The notes: generated from the sequence alone by a model not told the origin. A DNA stretch of 64,000 nt from Phaeodactylibacter xiamenensis (GCF_000759025.1 NZ_JPOS01000003.1:124001-188000), one strand, 5' to 3'. Shown: positions 7,125 through 16,646, counted from the stretch's first letter. Program-made: numbers and translations.

Positions 7125-9089
7125 TTATTTCTGCCCGGCCTTTGCCAGCTGTGCCGTCAGGTTTTCGGTTTGTTTGATCAGTTCAACGAAGTCTGCCCGG
7201 TAGTTTTCCAGGTCATCCTGACGGGCCTGATCGGCCAGTTCCCGGGCCAGGCTAAGGGTAGCCAGCCCTTTGTGTTTGGAATCCCGCAGGCAATGTGCAT
7301 AAGTCGCTACTGCGGCTGCGAAGCGGAAGTTTTCAGAGGTTTGTTCAAGCAGTTGGGCATCGCCTGGCAATTCGTGTTTCAGGTAGCGGCTCTGGGACTC
7401 GGCCGGCTCTTTGTAGCGGAGATGGAGCGTGCCTAAAGGTTCGCCTTCCGCACCCGGTTGGGGCACAATTTCGTAAAGGGCGGTTACCGTATGCCCTGCC
7501 CCCAGCTCCCCGGCATCCTTGGAGTCGTCTTCAAAATCTTCTTTGTCCAGCAGGCGGTTTTCGTAACCGATGAGGCGGTACGTTTGCACGGTAGCAGAAT
7601 CAAACTCCACCTGCAGCTTCACATCCTTCGCAATCGCAAATAAAGTGCCTGCCATCTCAGTGACCAGGACTTTTTCGGCTTCCTTGATGCCATCAATATA
7701 GGCGTAGTTGCCGTTGCCTTTATTGGCCAGTATCTCCAGGCGATCGTCTTTGTAGTTGCCGGTGCCAAAGCCCAGCACGCTGAGGTAGATGCCCGTAGCC
7801 CGCTTTTCAGCAATGAAGGCCTCCAGTTCCTCCGGGCTGGAAATACCGACATTGAAATCGCCATCAGTCGCCAGGATGACCCGGTTGCTGCCATTGGGCT
7901 GAAAGTACTGCCTGGCCAGTTCGTACGCACGCTGCAAAGCGGCTCCCCCAGCTGTGCCTCCGCCAGAGCCCAGCCCATTGACAACGTTCATGATCTTTTC
8001 CTTTTGGTCGCCGGACGTGGGCAACAGTGCCACCTGAAAGCCCCCTGCGTAGGTGACGATGGAGACCCGGTCCTGCGCCCTCAGTTCTTCCGTGAGCAAC
8101 CCCAGGGCCTGCTTGACCAGTGGGAGCTTGTTAGGGCTGCCCATAGAACCAGAGACATCAATTAGGAAAACCAGGTTGGCAGGAGGCGCATCCACCGGGC
8201 TGGCTTCAAACCCCTTGATGCCAATGTGCAGCAGCTGATGCCCTTCCTTCCAGGGGCAAGGGCCTAGCTCGGTCTCCACGGCGAATGCATTGCCCGCCTC
8301 CGGCAGTGGGTAGGCATAGTCAAAGTAATTGATGAGTTCTTCCGTGCGCACAGCATCAGCGGGAGGCAATTGCCCGGCTGCAATAAACCGGCGGACATTG
8401 CTGTATGCGGCTTTGTCAACGTCGATGGAGAAGGTGGAAAAGGCTTCTGTTCCCGCAGCAATAAACTCGTTTTCCACGATCTCGGCGTAGCCTTCACCGG
8501 CAGCTGTTGGAGCTTGTTCGGGGATGGCATTGCCCTGCACCCGGGTGCCATCCACATAATAATCGGTGGCATTGCTGCGGGAGCCGCGGATTTTCAATTC
8601 ATTAGAAGCCTTGGCACCCGAAACACCCGCAGTTGTGGCAGCAAGGCTGTTGAGGTTGCGGGTGGGCAAATTTCTTATTTGATCACTGACTATTGTCGCT
8701 CCCTGCGTGCAATTGTCCTGAGTCACCAAAGGGACTTTATAGCTCGTCACCACTACTTCATCCAGGTTGACCGCATCTGCAGTCATTTCGATATCCAGCT
8801 TATTGGCTTTGCCTGCATAGACGAGCACCCTTTCGACACGCTGCTTGGTGTACCCTATGTAGGACGTCTCAACGGCGTAGGTGCCGGGATCGAGGCTTGC
8901 AAAGCGATAGTAGCCATCGATGTCCGTTTCCGTACCGGTGATAAGCACACCGTGTTTATAAAGTGCTACTGAAGCGAAAATAACCGGCTCACCAGTATCA
9001 TCGGTCACCCTTCCGGACAGGGAGGTTTGGCTGATAAGGGGCAGGGCCAGTACCAACAGGGCCAGCAGGGCCAGTAGTTTTGTTTTCAT
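7125..9089 (-). CDS. CarboxypepD_reg / TonB-plug / vWA (YfbK-like) fusion protein
   Basis: The protein has 654 residues. Signal peptide 1-21. Residues ~24-110 are a CarboxypepD_reg-like beta-sandwich (LSGRVTDDTGEPVIFASVAL, GYYRFASLDPGTY). Residues ~115-190 look like a TonB receptor plug start (LDEVVVTSYKVPLV, LNSLAATTAGV, KIRGSRSNATDYYVDGTRV). Then comes a YfbK-type module: FSTFSIDVDKAAYSNVRRF, a vWA domain with metal motif FLIDVSGSMGSPNK, and a C-terminal DUF3520-like region (ARELADQARQDD). There is no beta-barrel, so it is not a transporter. The plug segment ends where the vWA module begins. This architecture recurs in Bacteroidota; the function is not established. It is the first gene of the cluster reaching down to 5230. 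Confidence 0.82.
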   Translation of the reverse strand: MKTKLLALLALLVLALPLISQTSLSGRVTDDTGEPVIFASVALYKHGVLITGTETDIDGYYRFASLDPGTYAVETSYIGYTKQRVERVLVYAGKANKLDIEMTADAVNLDEVVVTSYKVPLVTQDNCTQGATIVSDQIRNLPTRNLNSLAATTAGVSGAKASNELKIRGSRSNATDYYVDGTRVQGNAIPEQAPTAAGEGYAEIVENEFIAAGTEAFSTFSIDVDKAAYSNVRRFIAAGQLPPADAVRTEELINYFDYAYPLPEAGNAFAVETELGPCPWKEGHQLLHIGIKGFEASPVDAPPANLVFLIDVSGSMGSPNKLPLVKQALGLLTEELRAQDRVSIVTYAGGFQVALLPTSGDQKEKIMNVVNGLGSGGGTAGGAALQRAYELARQYFQPNGSNRVILATDGDFNVGISSPEELEAFIAEKRATGIYLSVLGFGTGNYKDDRLEILANKGNGNYAYIDGIKEAEKVLVTEMAGTLFAIAKDVKLQVEFDSATVQTYRLIGYENRLLDKEDFEDDSKDAGELGAGHTVTALYEIVPQPGAEGEPLGTLHLRYKEPAESQSRYLKHELPGDAQLLEQTSENFRFAAAVATYAHCLRDSKHKGLATLSLARELADQARQDDLENYRADFVELIKQTENLTAQLAKAGQK

Positions 9090-9253
9090 AGCTAATCATT
9101 TTCACCGGGCAGTAACTTTACTGCGTCCGGAATTGGTGCCAAGATAGCCGCATTCCCCGCCGGGCGCGAACCGGATTGCGGGCATATGTCAGGTTGCTAA
9201 AATCAGAAAGAACACAAAACCACTTTTTAAATAGCTAACTAAAGCGCAATACG

Positions 9254-9745
9254 TCAGCTTCCTAAGCCGTTTAAGAACCGGTTCAACTCCTCCTCCCGGA
9301 GCTCATCAGCAAGGGTATGCAGATGCCCCCGGTATTCCATCCCCAGGTATCCTGCGGTCTTCGAAAAGGGCAGCCAGAAATCCTCACCCAGATTATTGCC
9401 AATGGAAACGGCAATGGCAGCCATAGCTTTACCTCTGAGCTGCCGCCCAAGGTCTTGCTCAATGGTGAGCAGGTCGGTGAGCCGGTCGAAGAAAACTTTC
9501 ATCACACCGCTCATAGCATACCAATACACAGGAGTTGCCAGTAAAAATAGCTCATACTGCCCGATAAGCGCCCGCATCAACTCTAGGTAGTCGTCCTCCC
9601 GGTTGGCATGCTCGTAATCGTAGTGGCTGATGTTGTAATCATTAAGGTCGATGACTGGCCAGCCGGACAATTGAGCCAGCATTTGGACCAATCGGGCGGT
9701 ATCCCCATCCCGGCGGGCACTGCCTACGATGATCACTCCTCTCAT
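9254..9745 (-). CDS. Flavodoxin-fold NAD(P)H-dependent FMN reductase
   Basis: The protein has 163 residues and no signal peptide. The N-terminal VGSARRDGDTARL is the phosphate-binding loop of the NADPH-dependent FMN reductase family. ATPVYWYAMSGVMKVFFDR is the family's second FMN-contacting segment, and IAVSIGNNLGEDFW the third. The protein is expected to be a cytoplasmic dimer with bound FMN that reduces quinones, azo compounds or flavins; the substrate cannot be told from the sequence. Its ATG overlaps the stop of the upstream osmC-like gene by four bases (9742-9745), indicating a two-gene unit with a peroxide-stress theme. Confidence 0.85.
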   Translation of the reverse strand: MRGVIIVGSARRDGDTARLVQMLAQLSGWPVIDLNDYNISHYDYEHANREDDYLELMRALIGQYELFLLATPVYWYAMSGVMKVFFDRLTDLLTIEQDLGRQLRGKAMAAIAVSIGNNLGEDFWLPFSKTAGYLGMEYRGHLHTLADELREEELNRFLNGLGS

Positions 9746-10209
9746 TGCACCTGGATTTTTGCCTTACAACTTACCTTGAAATTACAGGAATTCGCAATAA
9801 AGCACAGCTGATGTGCCCGCTCGTGCAGTGCCTCCGCTTGTTCCTGTTTGGCAGTTTCGAGAATGGTCACCAACGGGCGCAGCTCTACCCATTCAAAATG
9901 CCCGCCTCCATCGGGCGTTTGCAGCATTTGCCCGGACGGCTCGTCTTCATATGCCACAACGGTAATGCCCGCTTCGGCGCAAAGGTGTAGGTACCAGAGC
10001 TTATGGCAGGCTGAAAGGGAAGCAACGAGCATCTCCTCCGGGTTGTAGCGTTCCGGGTTGCCACGGAATGCAGGGTCGGCACTGCCATACAGGGTGGGCT
10101 TGCCAGGCGCGTTGATTTCGTAATCCCGGCTGTAAGCGGTGTAGTTCCGGGTGCCGCTGCCGGTGTTGCCGGTCCATTGGAGGTGGAGTTGGTAATGGTG
10201 CTTTTTCAT
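9742..10209 (-). CDS. OsmC/Ohr-family peroxide-detoxifying protein
   Basis: The protein has 155 residues. The two family cysteines are visible in LVASLSACHKLWYL and FIANSCNFKVSC; in OsmC/Ohr proteins these form the peroxidatic/resolving thiol pair that reduces organic hydroperoxides. The N terminus (YQLHLQWTGNTGSGTRNYTAYSRDYEI) and NPEEMLVASL are also typical, as is a length near 150. It is translationally coupled to the FMN reductase downstream (4-bp overlap). The MocR-type regulator gene ends 129 bp upstream in the same direction, so read-through or shared control is possible but not shown. Confidence 0.88.
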   Translation of the reverse strand: MKKHHYQLHLQWTGNTGSGTRNYTAYSRDYEINAPGKPTLYGSADPAFRGNPERYNPEEMLVASLSACHKLWYLHLCAEAGITVVAYEDEPSGQMLQTPDGGGHFEWVELRPLVTILETAKQEQAEALHERAHQLCFIANSCNFKVSCKAKIQVQ

Positions 10210-10338
10210 ACTCCAAAATTAAGAATATAGCCCTTATATCGTCCCAACCAGTACGGCAAAAACCAGGCAGGCCAGTCCGGAAATATCGTTGTGGTTTCAA
10301 TTTTCGTTTGTAATTTAGAAACAAACCCGGCGATATGA

Positions 10339-11748
10339 TCAATACTCCCTGATGATCCTTCCAAGCTGCGCCAGTGCCGATATACGTTCATCGGTCAGGG
10401 GCAGCCCCAGGCTGATCCGCAGGAAGGTATCGTACCGGTCACCTGGAGAAAAAACCGTACCGGGAACGATGCCTATGCCTGCTGCCCGGGCCTTCCGGTA
10501 AATCTCCATCCCGTTTTTGCCGTTCCGGAGTGACAGCCAACCGACCAAGCCACCCGGCGGCAAATGGGTATCAACTACGTCCCCCATATACTCTTCAACC
10601 AGCTTAAAATGTTGTGCCACCCGTATCCGCATCTCCCGGCGTAAGCGGCGCATGTGGCTATCGTAGCGGCCTTTTGCCAGAAAGTGCGAAAGCGCCGCCT
10701 GGGATAAGCCGGAAGTAGACAGATTGTGTACGATTTTCTGTTCGTACACGGCCTCGTAAAAGCGCCCAGGGATTACCCAGCCGATGCGCAGCCCCGGCGT
10801 CAGGGTTTTTGATAACGAGTTGCAATAAATCACCCACCCTTCCTTATCAAAGGTCTTGATGTTGACCGGGCGCTGCCCCTCGTAGAACAGTTCGCCGTAG
10901 ATGTCATCCTCAATCACCGGCACCTGATACCTCGCGGCCATACCGGCAATGGTTTCCTTATCCGATGTGGAAAGCAACGCTCCGTTGGGATTATTGAAAT
11001 TGGGGATAAGCACTACTGCTTTGACGCGCCCTGATGCCATCGCTTCCCGGAGTGCATGCGTCATTGTTCCTGACCGTCCATCAGAGGGCATTGGCAGTAC
11101 CTTCAACCCGAGTACTTCCATGAGGCGCAGGGTACCAAAGTATGCCGGATCGCTTATGGCCACGGTATCTCCAGGCCGGGTCAGTGCGCGCAGGCTGAGT
11201 GCCATGGCTTCCATACAACCGGCAGTGATTAGTACCTCCGACTCGTGAAAAGCCTGCCCCCAGCTTAGCGCCAGTTTGCAAATATTGCGGCGTAGCTCCG
11301 GCAACCCACGGCTGTCTGGATAGCGGGTACAGACTTCCGGATGCGCCTGACAAGCCTTCCGGATGCTTTTATGAATCCGGTCTCCCGGCAACAGATCAGG
11401 GCCAGGCACACCCGTGGAAAAGTCAATCAACCCCGGTTGCCGGGATGCTTCCACCACCTCCTGAATCAGGGATTTCTTAGCTACCGCTCGGCTTCCGTCC
11501 CCATTACCGGGAGCCGCCTTTGGCAGTTGTTCCTGTACAAAATAGCCTTGTTTGGGCCGGGCCGTAATCAGCCCTTCTGCCTCCAGCTTGTAATAGGCAT
11601 TGAAAATCGTAGTCGGGCTCACACCCAATTCCCGGCTAAACACCCGGACTGATTTGAGCTTGTCCCCGGGGCGGTAATTACCGTGTTGAATATGGGTTTT
11701 GATCTGTAGGTAGATGTCTTCGTAGAGGTATCGTTTGTCACTGATCAT
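10339..11748 (-). CDS. MocR-type regulator: GntR winged helix fused to a PLP aminotransferase fold
   Basis: The protein has 469 residues. Residues ~5-75 are a GntR helix-turn-helix (IYLQIKTHIQHGNYRPGDKL, ELGVSPTTIFNAYYKLEAEGLI). The rest is a fold-type I aminotransferase domain with FNNPNG, the substrate-side motif VIEDDIYGELFY and the PLP-lysine segment IYCNSLSKTLTPGLRIGW. MocR proteins sense PLP or an amine/amino-acid ligand and usually regulate nearby genes, often divergent ones. Here the divergent neighbour is the retropepsin-like gene at 11959 and the same-direction neighbour is osmC. Its target is not evident; PdxR- and GabR-like roles are alternatives. Confidence 0.88.
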   Translation of the reverse strand: MISDKRYLYEDIYLQIKTHIQHGNYRPGDKLKSVRVFSRELGVSPTTIFNAYYKLEAEGLITARPKQGYFVQEQLPKAAPGNGDGSRAVAKKSLIQEVVEASRQPGLIDFSTGVPGPDLLPGDRIHKSIRKACQAHPEVCTRYPDSRGLPELRRNICKLALSWGQAFHESEVLITAGCMEAMALSLRALTRPGDTVAISDPAYFGTLRLMEVLGLKVLPMPSDGRSGTMTHALREAMASGRVKAVVLIPNFNNPNGALLSTSDKETIAGMAARYQVPVIEDDIYGELFYEGQRPVNIKTFDKEGWVIYCNSLSKTLTPGLRIGWVIPGRFYEAVYEQKIVHNLSTSGLSQAALSHFLAKGRYDSHMRRLRREMRIRVAQHFKLVEEYMGDVVDTHLPPGGLVGWLSLRNGKNGMEIYRKARAAGIGIVPGTVFSPGDRYDTFLRISLGLPLTDERISALAQLGRIIREY

Positions 11749-11958
11749 AGCTAATAGGTTAAATCATCTTTGCCATTTAACAATGAAGGCCTAAAAATCG
11801 TGCAGGCCAGATCCTAAAGCTTTGCTCCTCCAGTATTACCGTGAACACTGTATTTCCGGGCTTTTGAAACTGATATGCTCAAAAAGCGCCGAACTGACTA
11901 TTTCCCGGGCTTCTGAAGGACTGTAATTTCGTGCCCATCACCATCAGACTCATTGACT

Positions 11959-12435
11959 ATGAAAGACCTTTTCCTCGTTCTCCTCTTATTCCTGTTTAGC
12001 AGTACTGCCGTACTCAAGGGGCAGCAGGACACCCTCAGGCTGGCATTAGACCAGGTCAGGCGGGTACTGCTTACCCATCTGCCGGTAAATGGGCAGGATG
12101 CCTACTTTCTTGTCGATACCGGTTCCGGTATTTCTCTGATCGACCAGCAGGAGGCAGAAAGGCTTGACTTTGCCTTCCACCCGGAAAACAGGCAGGGCAA
12201 AATCTACGGCCTGGGCGGAACGGCACGGTTCATGGTCACCTCGAATATCCGGGTATCTTATCAGGGCGAACGGCTGCGGGGTTGCCGGTTCTATACCACA
12301 GACCTGAGCCTGCTTCAGGATTTCAAGCTTCCCAAACGGTATAAGATATCGGGCATACTGGGCGCAGATTTTTTTCACCGCAACCATGCTATCCTTGATT
12401 TCGAGCAGGCGCAGATATTGCTCACCCGGCGGTAA
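11959..12435 (+). CDS. Exported single-domain retropepsin-like aspartyl protease
   Basis: I chose the ATG at 11959 (MKDLFLVLLLFLFSS); a TTG two codons upstream is in frame. Signal peptide ends near VLKGQ. The active-site motif YFLVDTGSGISLID is the D-T-G of clan AA aspartyl proteases, followed by the second strand hydrophobic pair and the flap region (IYGLGGTARFMVTSNIRVSY). The C-terminal ISGILGADFF motif is the usual hydrophobic-hydrophobic-G partner. With 158 residues it is one retropepsin-size domain that would need to dimerise. It is exported to the periplasm or surface; the substrate is unknown. It is convergent with the molybdenum hydroxylase genes, with two hairpins between them. Confidence 0.82.
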   Translation: MKDLFLVLLLFLFSSTAVLKGQQDTLRLALDQVRRVLLTHLPVNGQDAYFLVDTGSGISLIDQQEAERLDFAFHPENRQGKIYGLGGTARFMVTSNIRVSYQGERLRGCRFYTTDLSLLQDFKLPKRYKISGILGADFFHRNHAILDFEQAQILLTRR

Positions 12436-12503
12436 AGCATACTATTTTGAGTTAAAGGGGGCGCGGTGCAGGCTATGCTCCTGCGCTCCCCGCTCAAAGA
12501 AAA

Positions 12504-12540
12504 AGGCGCATGGTACCCCACACGCCTGAGTTTTATTTTT
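12504..12540 (+). terminator. Rho-independent terminator of the retropepsin-like gene
   Basis: The stem AGGCG...CGCCT (12504-12527) is closed by a short inner TGG/CCC helix and is followed by GAG and then TTTTATTTTTTG. The T-rich side is on the plus strand, fitting termination of the gene ending at 12435. Confidence 0.65.
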
Positions 12541-12557
12541 TGTTTTAATTCGTAGAA

Positions 12558-12587
12558 GGGCACCGGTCCCGCCGGTGCCCGTTTTGT
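12558..12587. terminator. Strong hairpin between convergent genes
   Basis: A perfect 9-bp stem GGGCACCGG / CCGGTGCCC (12558-12566 and 12572-12580, loop TCCCG) is followed on the plus strand by GTTTTGTT. It abuts the stop codon of the minus-strand molybdenum hydroxylase gene, and may act on plus-strand read-through or in both directions. Confidence 0.6.
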
Positions 12588-14782
12588 TACCCCAGTACTT
12601 CATTCTCTGAAACAAAAGGCTGCCGGTAGATGCGCTGCCCGGTAGCCCGGTAAAGGGCATTAGCCAGAGCCGACTGAATGGGTGGCAGAGAAGGTTCGCC
12701 CAGCCCGGTTGGATCAATACCATTATCCACAAAGAAGGTTTCGATCTCCAGTGGGGCCTCCGAGTTGCGGATCAGCCGGTAACGGTCAAAGTTTTGCTGC
12801 TCTGGGCTGCCGTTTTTGAAGGTGATGGCGCTGTACATCGCATGCCCGATGCCATCGACGATGCCGCCTTCAATTTGGTTGCGGGCGGCATCAGGGTTGA
12901 CCACAATACCGCAGTCTACCGCGCACCATACTTTTTTGATCCGGGGGGTGCTGCCTTGCATTTCCACATCCACCACCTGCGCCACGTAGCTGTTATGGCA
13001 GTAGTAGGCCGAAACGCCCCGGTGCAGGCCCGGTGTGGGCTTGCCCCAGCCTGCTTTCTCCTTCACCAGCTTTAGTACGCCGGCATAGCGGGCAGCATCG
13101 TAATCGTTATTCTCCCCAACCGGCGACTGCTGTGCTTTTTCAAACAGCTGCAAACGGAAATCAATGGGGTCCTGCCCGGTGACTTCCGCTATCTCATCGA
13201 TAAACGCCTGCTCAGCGTAGGCCATAAAGTTGGAACGGGGCGCCCGCCAGGCACCGGTGGAGATATTGGAGCCCAGGTCGTGGTGCTCTGCCAGATAGTG
13301 GGCTACGGCACCGGCAGGAAAACGGTTTTCGAAGACCGGGCTGCCATGCACCCCTGCCCCACGCACGTGGAAGGCCAACAGGTTATTGTCCGCATCGAGC
13401 GCCGCACGGTACTTCACTTTGTAGGCCGGGCGGTAGGTGCCCTGCGTCATATCATCCTCACGGGTGTACACGAGCTTGACCGGTACGCCGGCTTTTTGGG
13501 AAATCAGCGCAGCTTCAGAGCCAAAGTTGCCGTACAGGCGCCGGCCAAAACCACCACCCATCCGGGTCAGCATTATGGAGACCTGTGCTTCTTCCATGCC
13601 CAACAGCGCCGCTACGGTCTTGCGCAGGGAAGCCGGGGTTTGGATAGGGCCTTCGAGTTCAGCCTTGTCAGCCGTCACATTAGCGTAGAAGTTCATCGGC
13701 TCCAGGGTATTGTGCGCCAGGAATGGTGCGGCGTAGGTCCGCTCAATCACTTTGGCAGCGCCCTGGAAAGCTTTGCCCGGATCGCCATCGCGGCGGGCGG
13801 GCTCATCGGCGGCTTTGTCCATGAGCTCAGACAGGGCGGCTTCATGGCCGACCGAAGACTCCGGCGATTCCGCAGTTTCCCACTCTACGCTGAGGGCTTT
13901 CTTCGCCTGCATGACCTCCCAGGTAGAGCGGCCGACAATAGCCACCAGTTCCGGGAAAGCATTGGTATCCGACCACTGCAGTTCGATCCCCTCCGGTGCA
14001 GCATTAATGGCAAAGACCTGCTCCACGCCAGGCATATTAAGGACCTCCTCTGCATTAAACGATTTGAGCTTTTGCCCAAAGGCCGGCGGATGGGCAATCA
14101 TGGCGATGCGCATGCCTTCTTTCTGTACATCCAGTCCGAAGAGCGGCTTACCGGTCACGATTTCTTGGGCGTCCACATTTTTGCGGCTGGTGCCGATTAT
14201 TTTGAAATCTTTAGGGTCTTTTAGTTCCACTTCTTCGGGCACTTCCAGGGTAGCCGCTGCAGTCGCCACGGCACCGTAATCAATGGATTTGCCACTGCTT
14301 TTGTGGTGAATGGTGCCCTGCTCAGTGGTCAGTTCGGATACAGGCACATCCCATTCTTTGGCCGCTGCTTCCATAAGCATACGCCGGGCGGTAGCACCGG
14401 CAGTACGGAGGCTTTTCCAGCTTTGACGGATGGATTGGCTGCCGCCCGCCACCTGACGGGTGAATTTTTCGGTATCCAGCCCGGCCTGTTCCACCACGAC
14501 TTTTTGCCAGTCGACATCGAGTTCCTCAGCCACGATCATGGGCATGGAGGTCTTGACATTCTGGCCGATTTCCGGATTGGGCGACATGATGGTCACCACG
14601 CCATTATCCCCGATTTTCAGAAAAGCGTTGATATCGGTCCAGGATTCCGGGATTTCCAGTCCGGTTTCGGGCTCGCGGGCGCAGGAAGACAGCCAGCCAA
14701 AGCCCAGGAGCATGCCGCCGCCGGCAGCAGCGGAGACTTTCAGGAAGGATCTGCGGTTAACTGCAGTTTTTATAGTAGACAT
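12587..14782 (-). CDS. Molybdopterin-binding subunit of an isoquinoline 1-oxidoreductase-type hydroxylase (IorB-like)
   Basis: The protein has 731 residues. The N terminus NRRSFLKVSAAAGGG is a Tat signal, and SSC near residue 34 could be a lipidated Cys, so the enzyme is exported folded. Xanthine dehydrogenase-family landmarks are present: MSPNPEIGQNVKTSMPMI near the start, TRMGGGFGRR in the middle, GAWRAPRSNFMAYAEQAFIDE, and GLGEPSLPP near the C terminus, where the Glu corresponds to the conserved catalytic base. The length matches IorB-type subunits, not full xanthine dehydrogenases. The small 2Fe-2S subunit lies upstream at 14874-15335 in the same direction, so the pair forms the enzyme. 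Electrons probably pass to a cytochrome c. The physiological substrate (N-heterocycle or aldehyde) is not predictable. Confidence 0.9.
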   Translation of the reverse strand: MSTIKTAVNRRSFLKVSAAAGGGMLLGFGWLSSCAREPETGLEIPESWTDINAFLKIGDNGVVTIMSPNPEIGQNVKTSMPMIVAEELDVDWQKVVVEQAGLDTEKFTRQVAGGSQSIRQSWKSLRTAGATARRMLMEAAAKEWDVPVSELTTEQGTIHHKSSGKSIDYGAVATAAATLEVPEEVELKDPKDFKIIGTSRKNVDAQEIVTGKPLFGLDVQKEGMRIAMIAHPPAFGQKLKSFNAEEVLNMPGVEQVFAINAAPEGIELQWSDTNAFPELVAIVGRSTWEVMQAKKALSVEWETAESPESSVGHEAALSELMDKAADEPARRDGDPGKAFQGAAKVIERTYAAPFLAHNTLEPMNFYANVTADKAELEGPIQTPASLRKTVAALLGMEEAQVSIMLTRMGGGFGRRLYGNFGSEAALISQKAGVPVKLVYTREDDMTQGTYRPAYKVKYRAALDADNNLLAFHVRGAGVHGSPVFENRFPAGAVAHYLAEHHDLGSNISTGAWRAPRSNFMAYAEQAFIDEIAEVTGQDPIDFRLQLFEKAQQSPVGENNDYDAARYAGVLKLVKEKAGWGKPTPGLHRGVSAYYCHNSYVAQVVDVEMQGSTPRIKKVWCAVDCGIVVNPDAARNQIEGGIVDGIGHAMYSAITFKNGSPEQQNFDRYRLIRNSEAPLEIETFFVDNGIDPTGLGEPSLPPIQSALANALYRATGQRIYRQPFVSENEVLG

Positions 14783-14873
14783 AATTGAGAAGTTCGATTT
14801 AGGAATAAGGTTGAAGGCGCAAATGCTTAGTAGTTTGACGGGAATAAATGATATAATTTTGATTCTCCGTCAC

Positions 14874-15335
14874 TTAGCCCATTTTAGCAGAAGCTGTTTT
14901 GACCGCTGCTTTTACGCGGGTGTAGGTACCGCACCGGCAGAGATTGCCATTCATAGCCGCTTCGATTTGCGCATCGGTGGGCTTGGGCGTATTGGCGAGG
15001 AAGGCAGAGGCCGTCATAATCTGGCCCGCCTGGCAATAACCACATTGCGGCACATCGTGCTCGAGCCATGCCTGCTGTACCGGATGATCGCCTTTTTCGG
15101 AAAGACCTTCGATGGTGGTGATGGACTTGTCGCCCACCGCTGATACAGGCAGGGAGCAGGATCGCATAGCAGTGCCATTGAGATGAACCGTGCAAGCGCC
15201 ACACTGACCGATGCCACAACCGTACTTCGTGCCGGTCATTTGGAGATGGTCGCGCAATACCCAAAGCAGTGGTGTCTCTGGTGCTACCTCTACCGTTTGA
15301 GGTTTACCGTTAATTTGGAGTGTAAAGCTAGCCAT
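14874..15335 (-). CDS. 2Fe-2S small subunit of the molybdenum hydroxylase (IorA-like)
   Basis: The protein has 153 residues with no signal peptide, as is usual for a subunit carried out with its Tat-tagged partner. It has two iron-sulfur motifs: a plant-ferredoxin cluster ([15 protein letters not shown], with a further Cys in MRSCSLPV) and the all-helical C-terminal cluster ([11 protein letters not shown] and [15 protein letters not shown]). This two-cluster layout and length are diagnostic of the small subunit of xanthine dehydrogenase-family enzymes. It is first in the operon, 91 bp upstream of the large subunit, and transfers electrons from the molybdenum site. Confidence 0.92.
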   Translation of the reverse strand: MASFTLQINGKPQTVEVAPETPLLWVLRDHLQMTGTKYGCGIGQCGACTVHLNGTAMRSCSLPVSAVGDKSITTIEGLSEKGDHPVQQAWLEHDVPQCGYCQAGQIMTASAFLANTPKPTDAQIEAAMNGNLCRCGTYTRVKAAVKTASAKMG

Positions 15336-15557
15336 TGGAAGGAGTTTTGGTTACAACTGGTAAGGTAATGAAAAAACGCCGGAATGGAAGTGAGCGGGAG
15401 GGGATTCTGTTGTTTATTGTTAACCTCATTGCCCGGGACATGAGCAAAAGCCCGCACCTCATCGAAGCGCGGGCCAGGCATATCCCAAAATGCTAAGGGC
15501 CCGGAGAAGAATAACTTCCCCATTTGATATGGCTATTTTTCCTCCGGCCCCTAATGC

Positions 15558-16634
15558 TTAAAATTCATGTATCGCGTAGGTTTCCATCATCTGATCCAGG
15601 GTACTGCGCTGCCCTTCCTGATTGCTTAGGGCAATGAACAGCCCATCGGACTCAGGGAACAAGGCAATGAGCGAAGTGAAGCCGTCCACATCTCCGCCGT
15701 GGAAATAAACCAGTTCTCCCTGTATGCGGATGGCAAACCAGCCCAGCCCAATGGAGGTGGCATCATCCTGTGCGGGAGCAGGGAAGACGGCTGCCTGCTC
15801 CAGGCCGGTGAGCAAATCGCCCATCCAGGCATCACCCCATTTTTCCATATCTCCTATCGTACTGGCCCAGTCGCCCGCACCGAAGGCAACCGACATGGGG
15901 TAGGGCTCCACCGGTGCACCGTTCAGGTAGCCCACCGCTTCGCCTATTTTACCGAAGTCGTTGGCGCTGGGATAAGTGTCTGACATATTCAGGTACTCCA
16001 GCGCGGTAGATTGCAGGTACTCGTGGTAGGGCTGGCCTGAAAGTGCTTCCACAAGTGTGGCCAGAAGTAGGTAATTGGCGTTGCAATAGTGGAAATTGCT
16101 ACCAGGCTCAAAGAGCAATTCTTCTTCCTGTAAGGCCTCTGTATAGGCATCCACGATGTCCTCTGGTGTGAGGAAGGCATTTTGTTGCTCGTACAATTCT
16201 TCAAAGGTCGCAACGTGGTCCGGCAATCCGGAAGTATGCGACATAAGGTGCCGCAGGGTGATCTGACTGCCGTAAGGAAAATCGGGCGCAAATGCACTGA
16301 TGGTTTGGTCGAGGCTTTCGATCAGCCCTGTTCTTTGCAGTTGCAAAATGCCCAGCACGGTGAATGCCTTAGACATGGAGCCAATACGGAATTTGGTGTC
16401 TGTGGCATTCATGATGCCCTCCCCTGCCCTTGCCTCTCCAAAGCCCTGACGGATGAGGTCCTCATCGCCCTTGCGCAGCAACATGCTGCCCTGAAACCCG
16501 GAGGCTTGGGCATAATCCAGGGCATTGGTGTAAGAAGGGGTGGGGGTCGGCACCACCATGTCATCGTCTTCACAGGAAGTAAACAGAATGACAATAGACA
16601 GGAGGATTGGAAAAAAGAAAAACAGGTTTTTCAT
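15558..16634 (-). CDS. Beta-lactamase-fold serine hydrolase, lipoprotein
   Basis: I chose the ATG at 16634 (MKNLFFFFPILLSIVILFTSCEDDD) because the frame upstream has only a TTG. FTSC is a lipobox. The class C beta-lactamase/DD-peptidase fold shows the nucleophile motif SMSK (FRIGSMSKAFTVLG), the Tyr motif YCN (FHYCNANYLLL) and the third box HGGD (LVYFHGGDVDGF). Length (358) fits the family. Members include esterases, D-aminopeptidases and peptidoglycan enzymes; the substrate is unknown, and there is no reason to infer antibiotic resistance. It is monocistronic as far as can be seen, with no clear terminator. Confidence 0.85.
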   Translation of the reverse strand: MKNLFFFFPILLSIVILFTSCEDDDMVVPTPTPSYTNALDYAQASGFQGSMLLRKGDEDLIRQGFGEARAGEGIMNATDTKFRIGSMSKAFTVLGILQLQRTGLIESLDQTISAFAPDFPYGSQITLRHLMSHTSGLPDHVATFEELYEQQNAFLTPEDIVDAYTEALQEEELLFEPGSNFHYCNANYLLLATLVEALSGQPYHEYLQSTALEYLNMSDTYPSANDFGKIGEAVGYLNGAPVEPYPMSVAFGAGDWASTIGDMEKWGDAWMGDLLTGLEQAAVFPAPAQDDATSIGLGWFAIRIQGELVYFHGGDVDGFTSLIALFPESDGLFIALSNQEGQRSTLDQMMETYAIHEF

Positions 16635-16646
16635 AGGTGACTTCAA

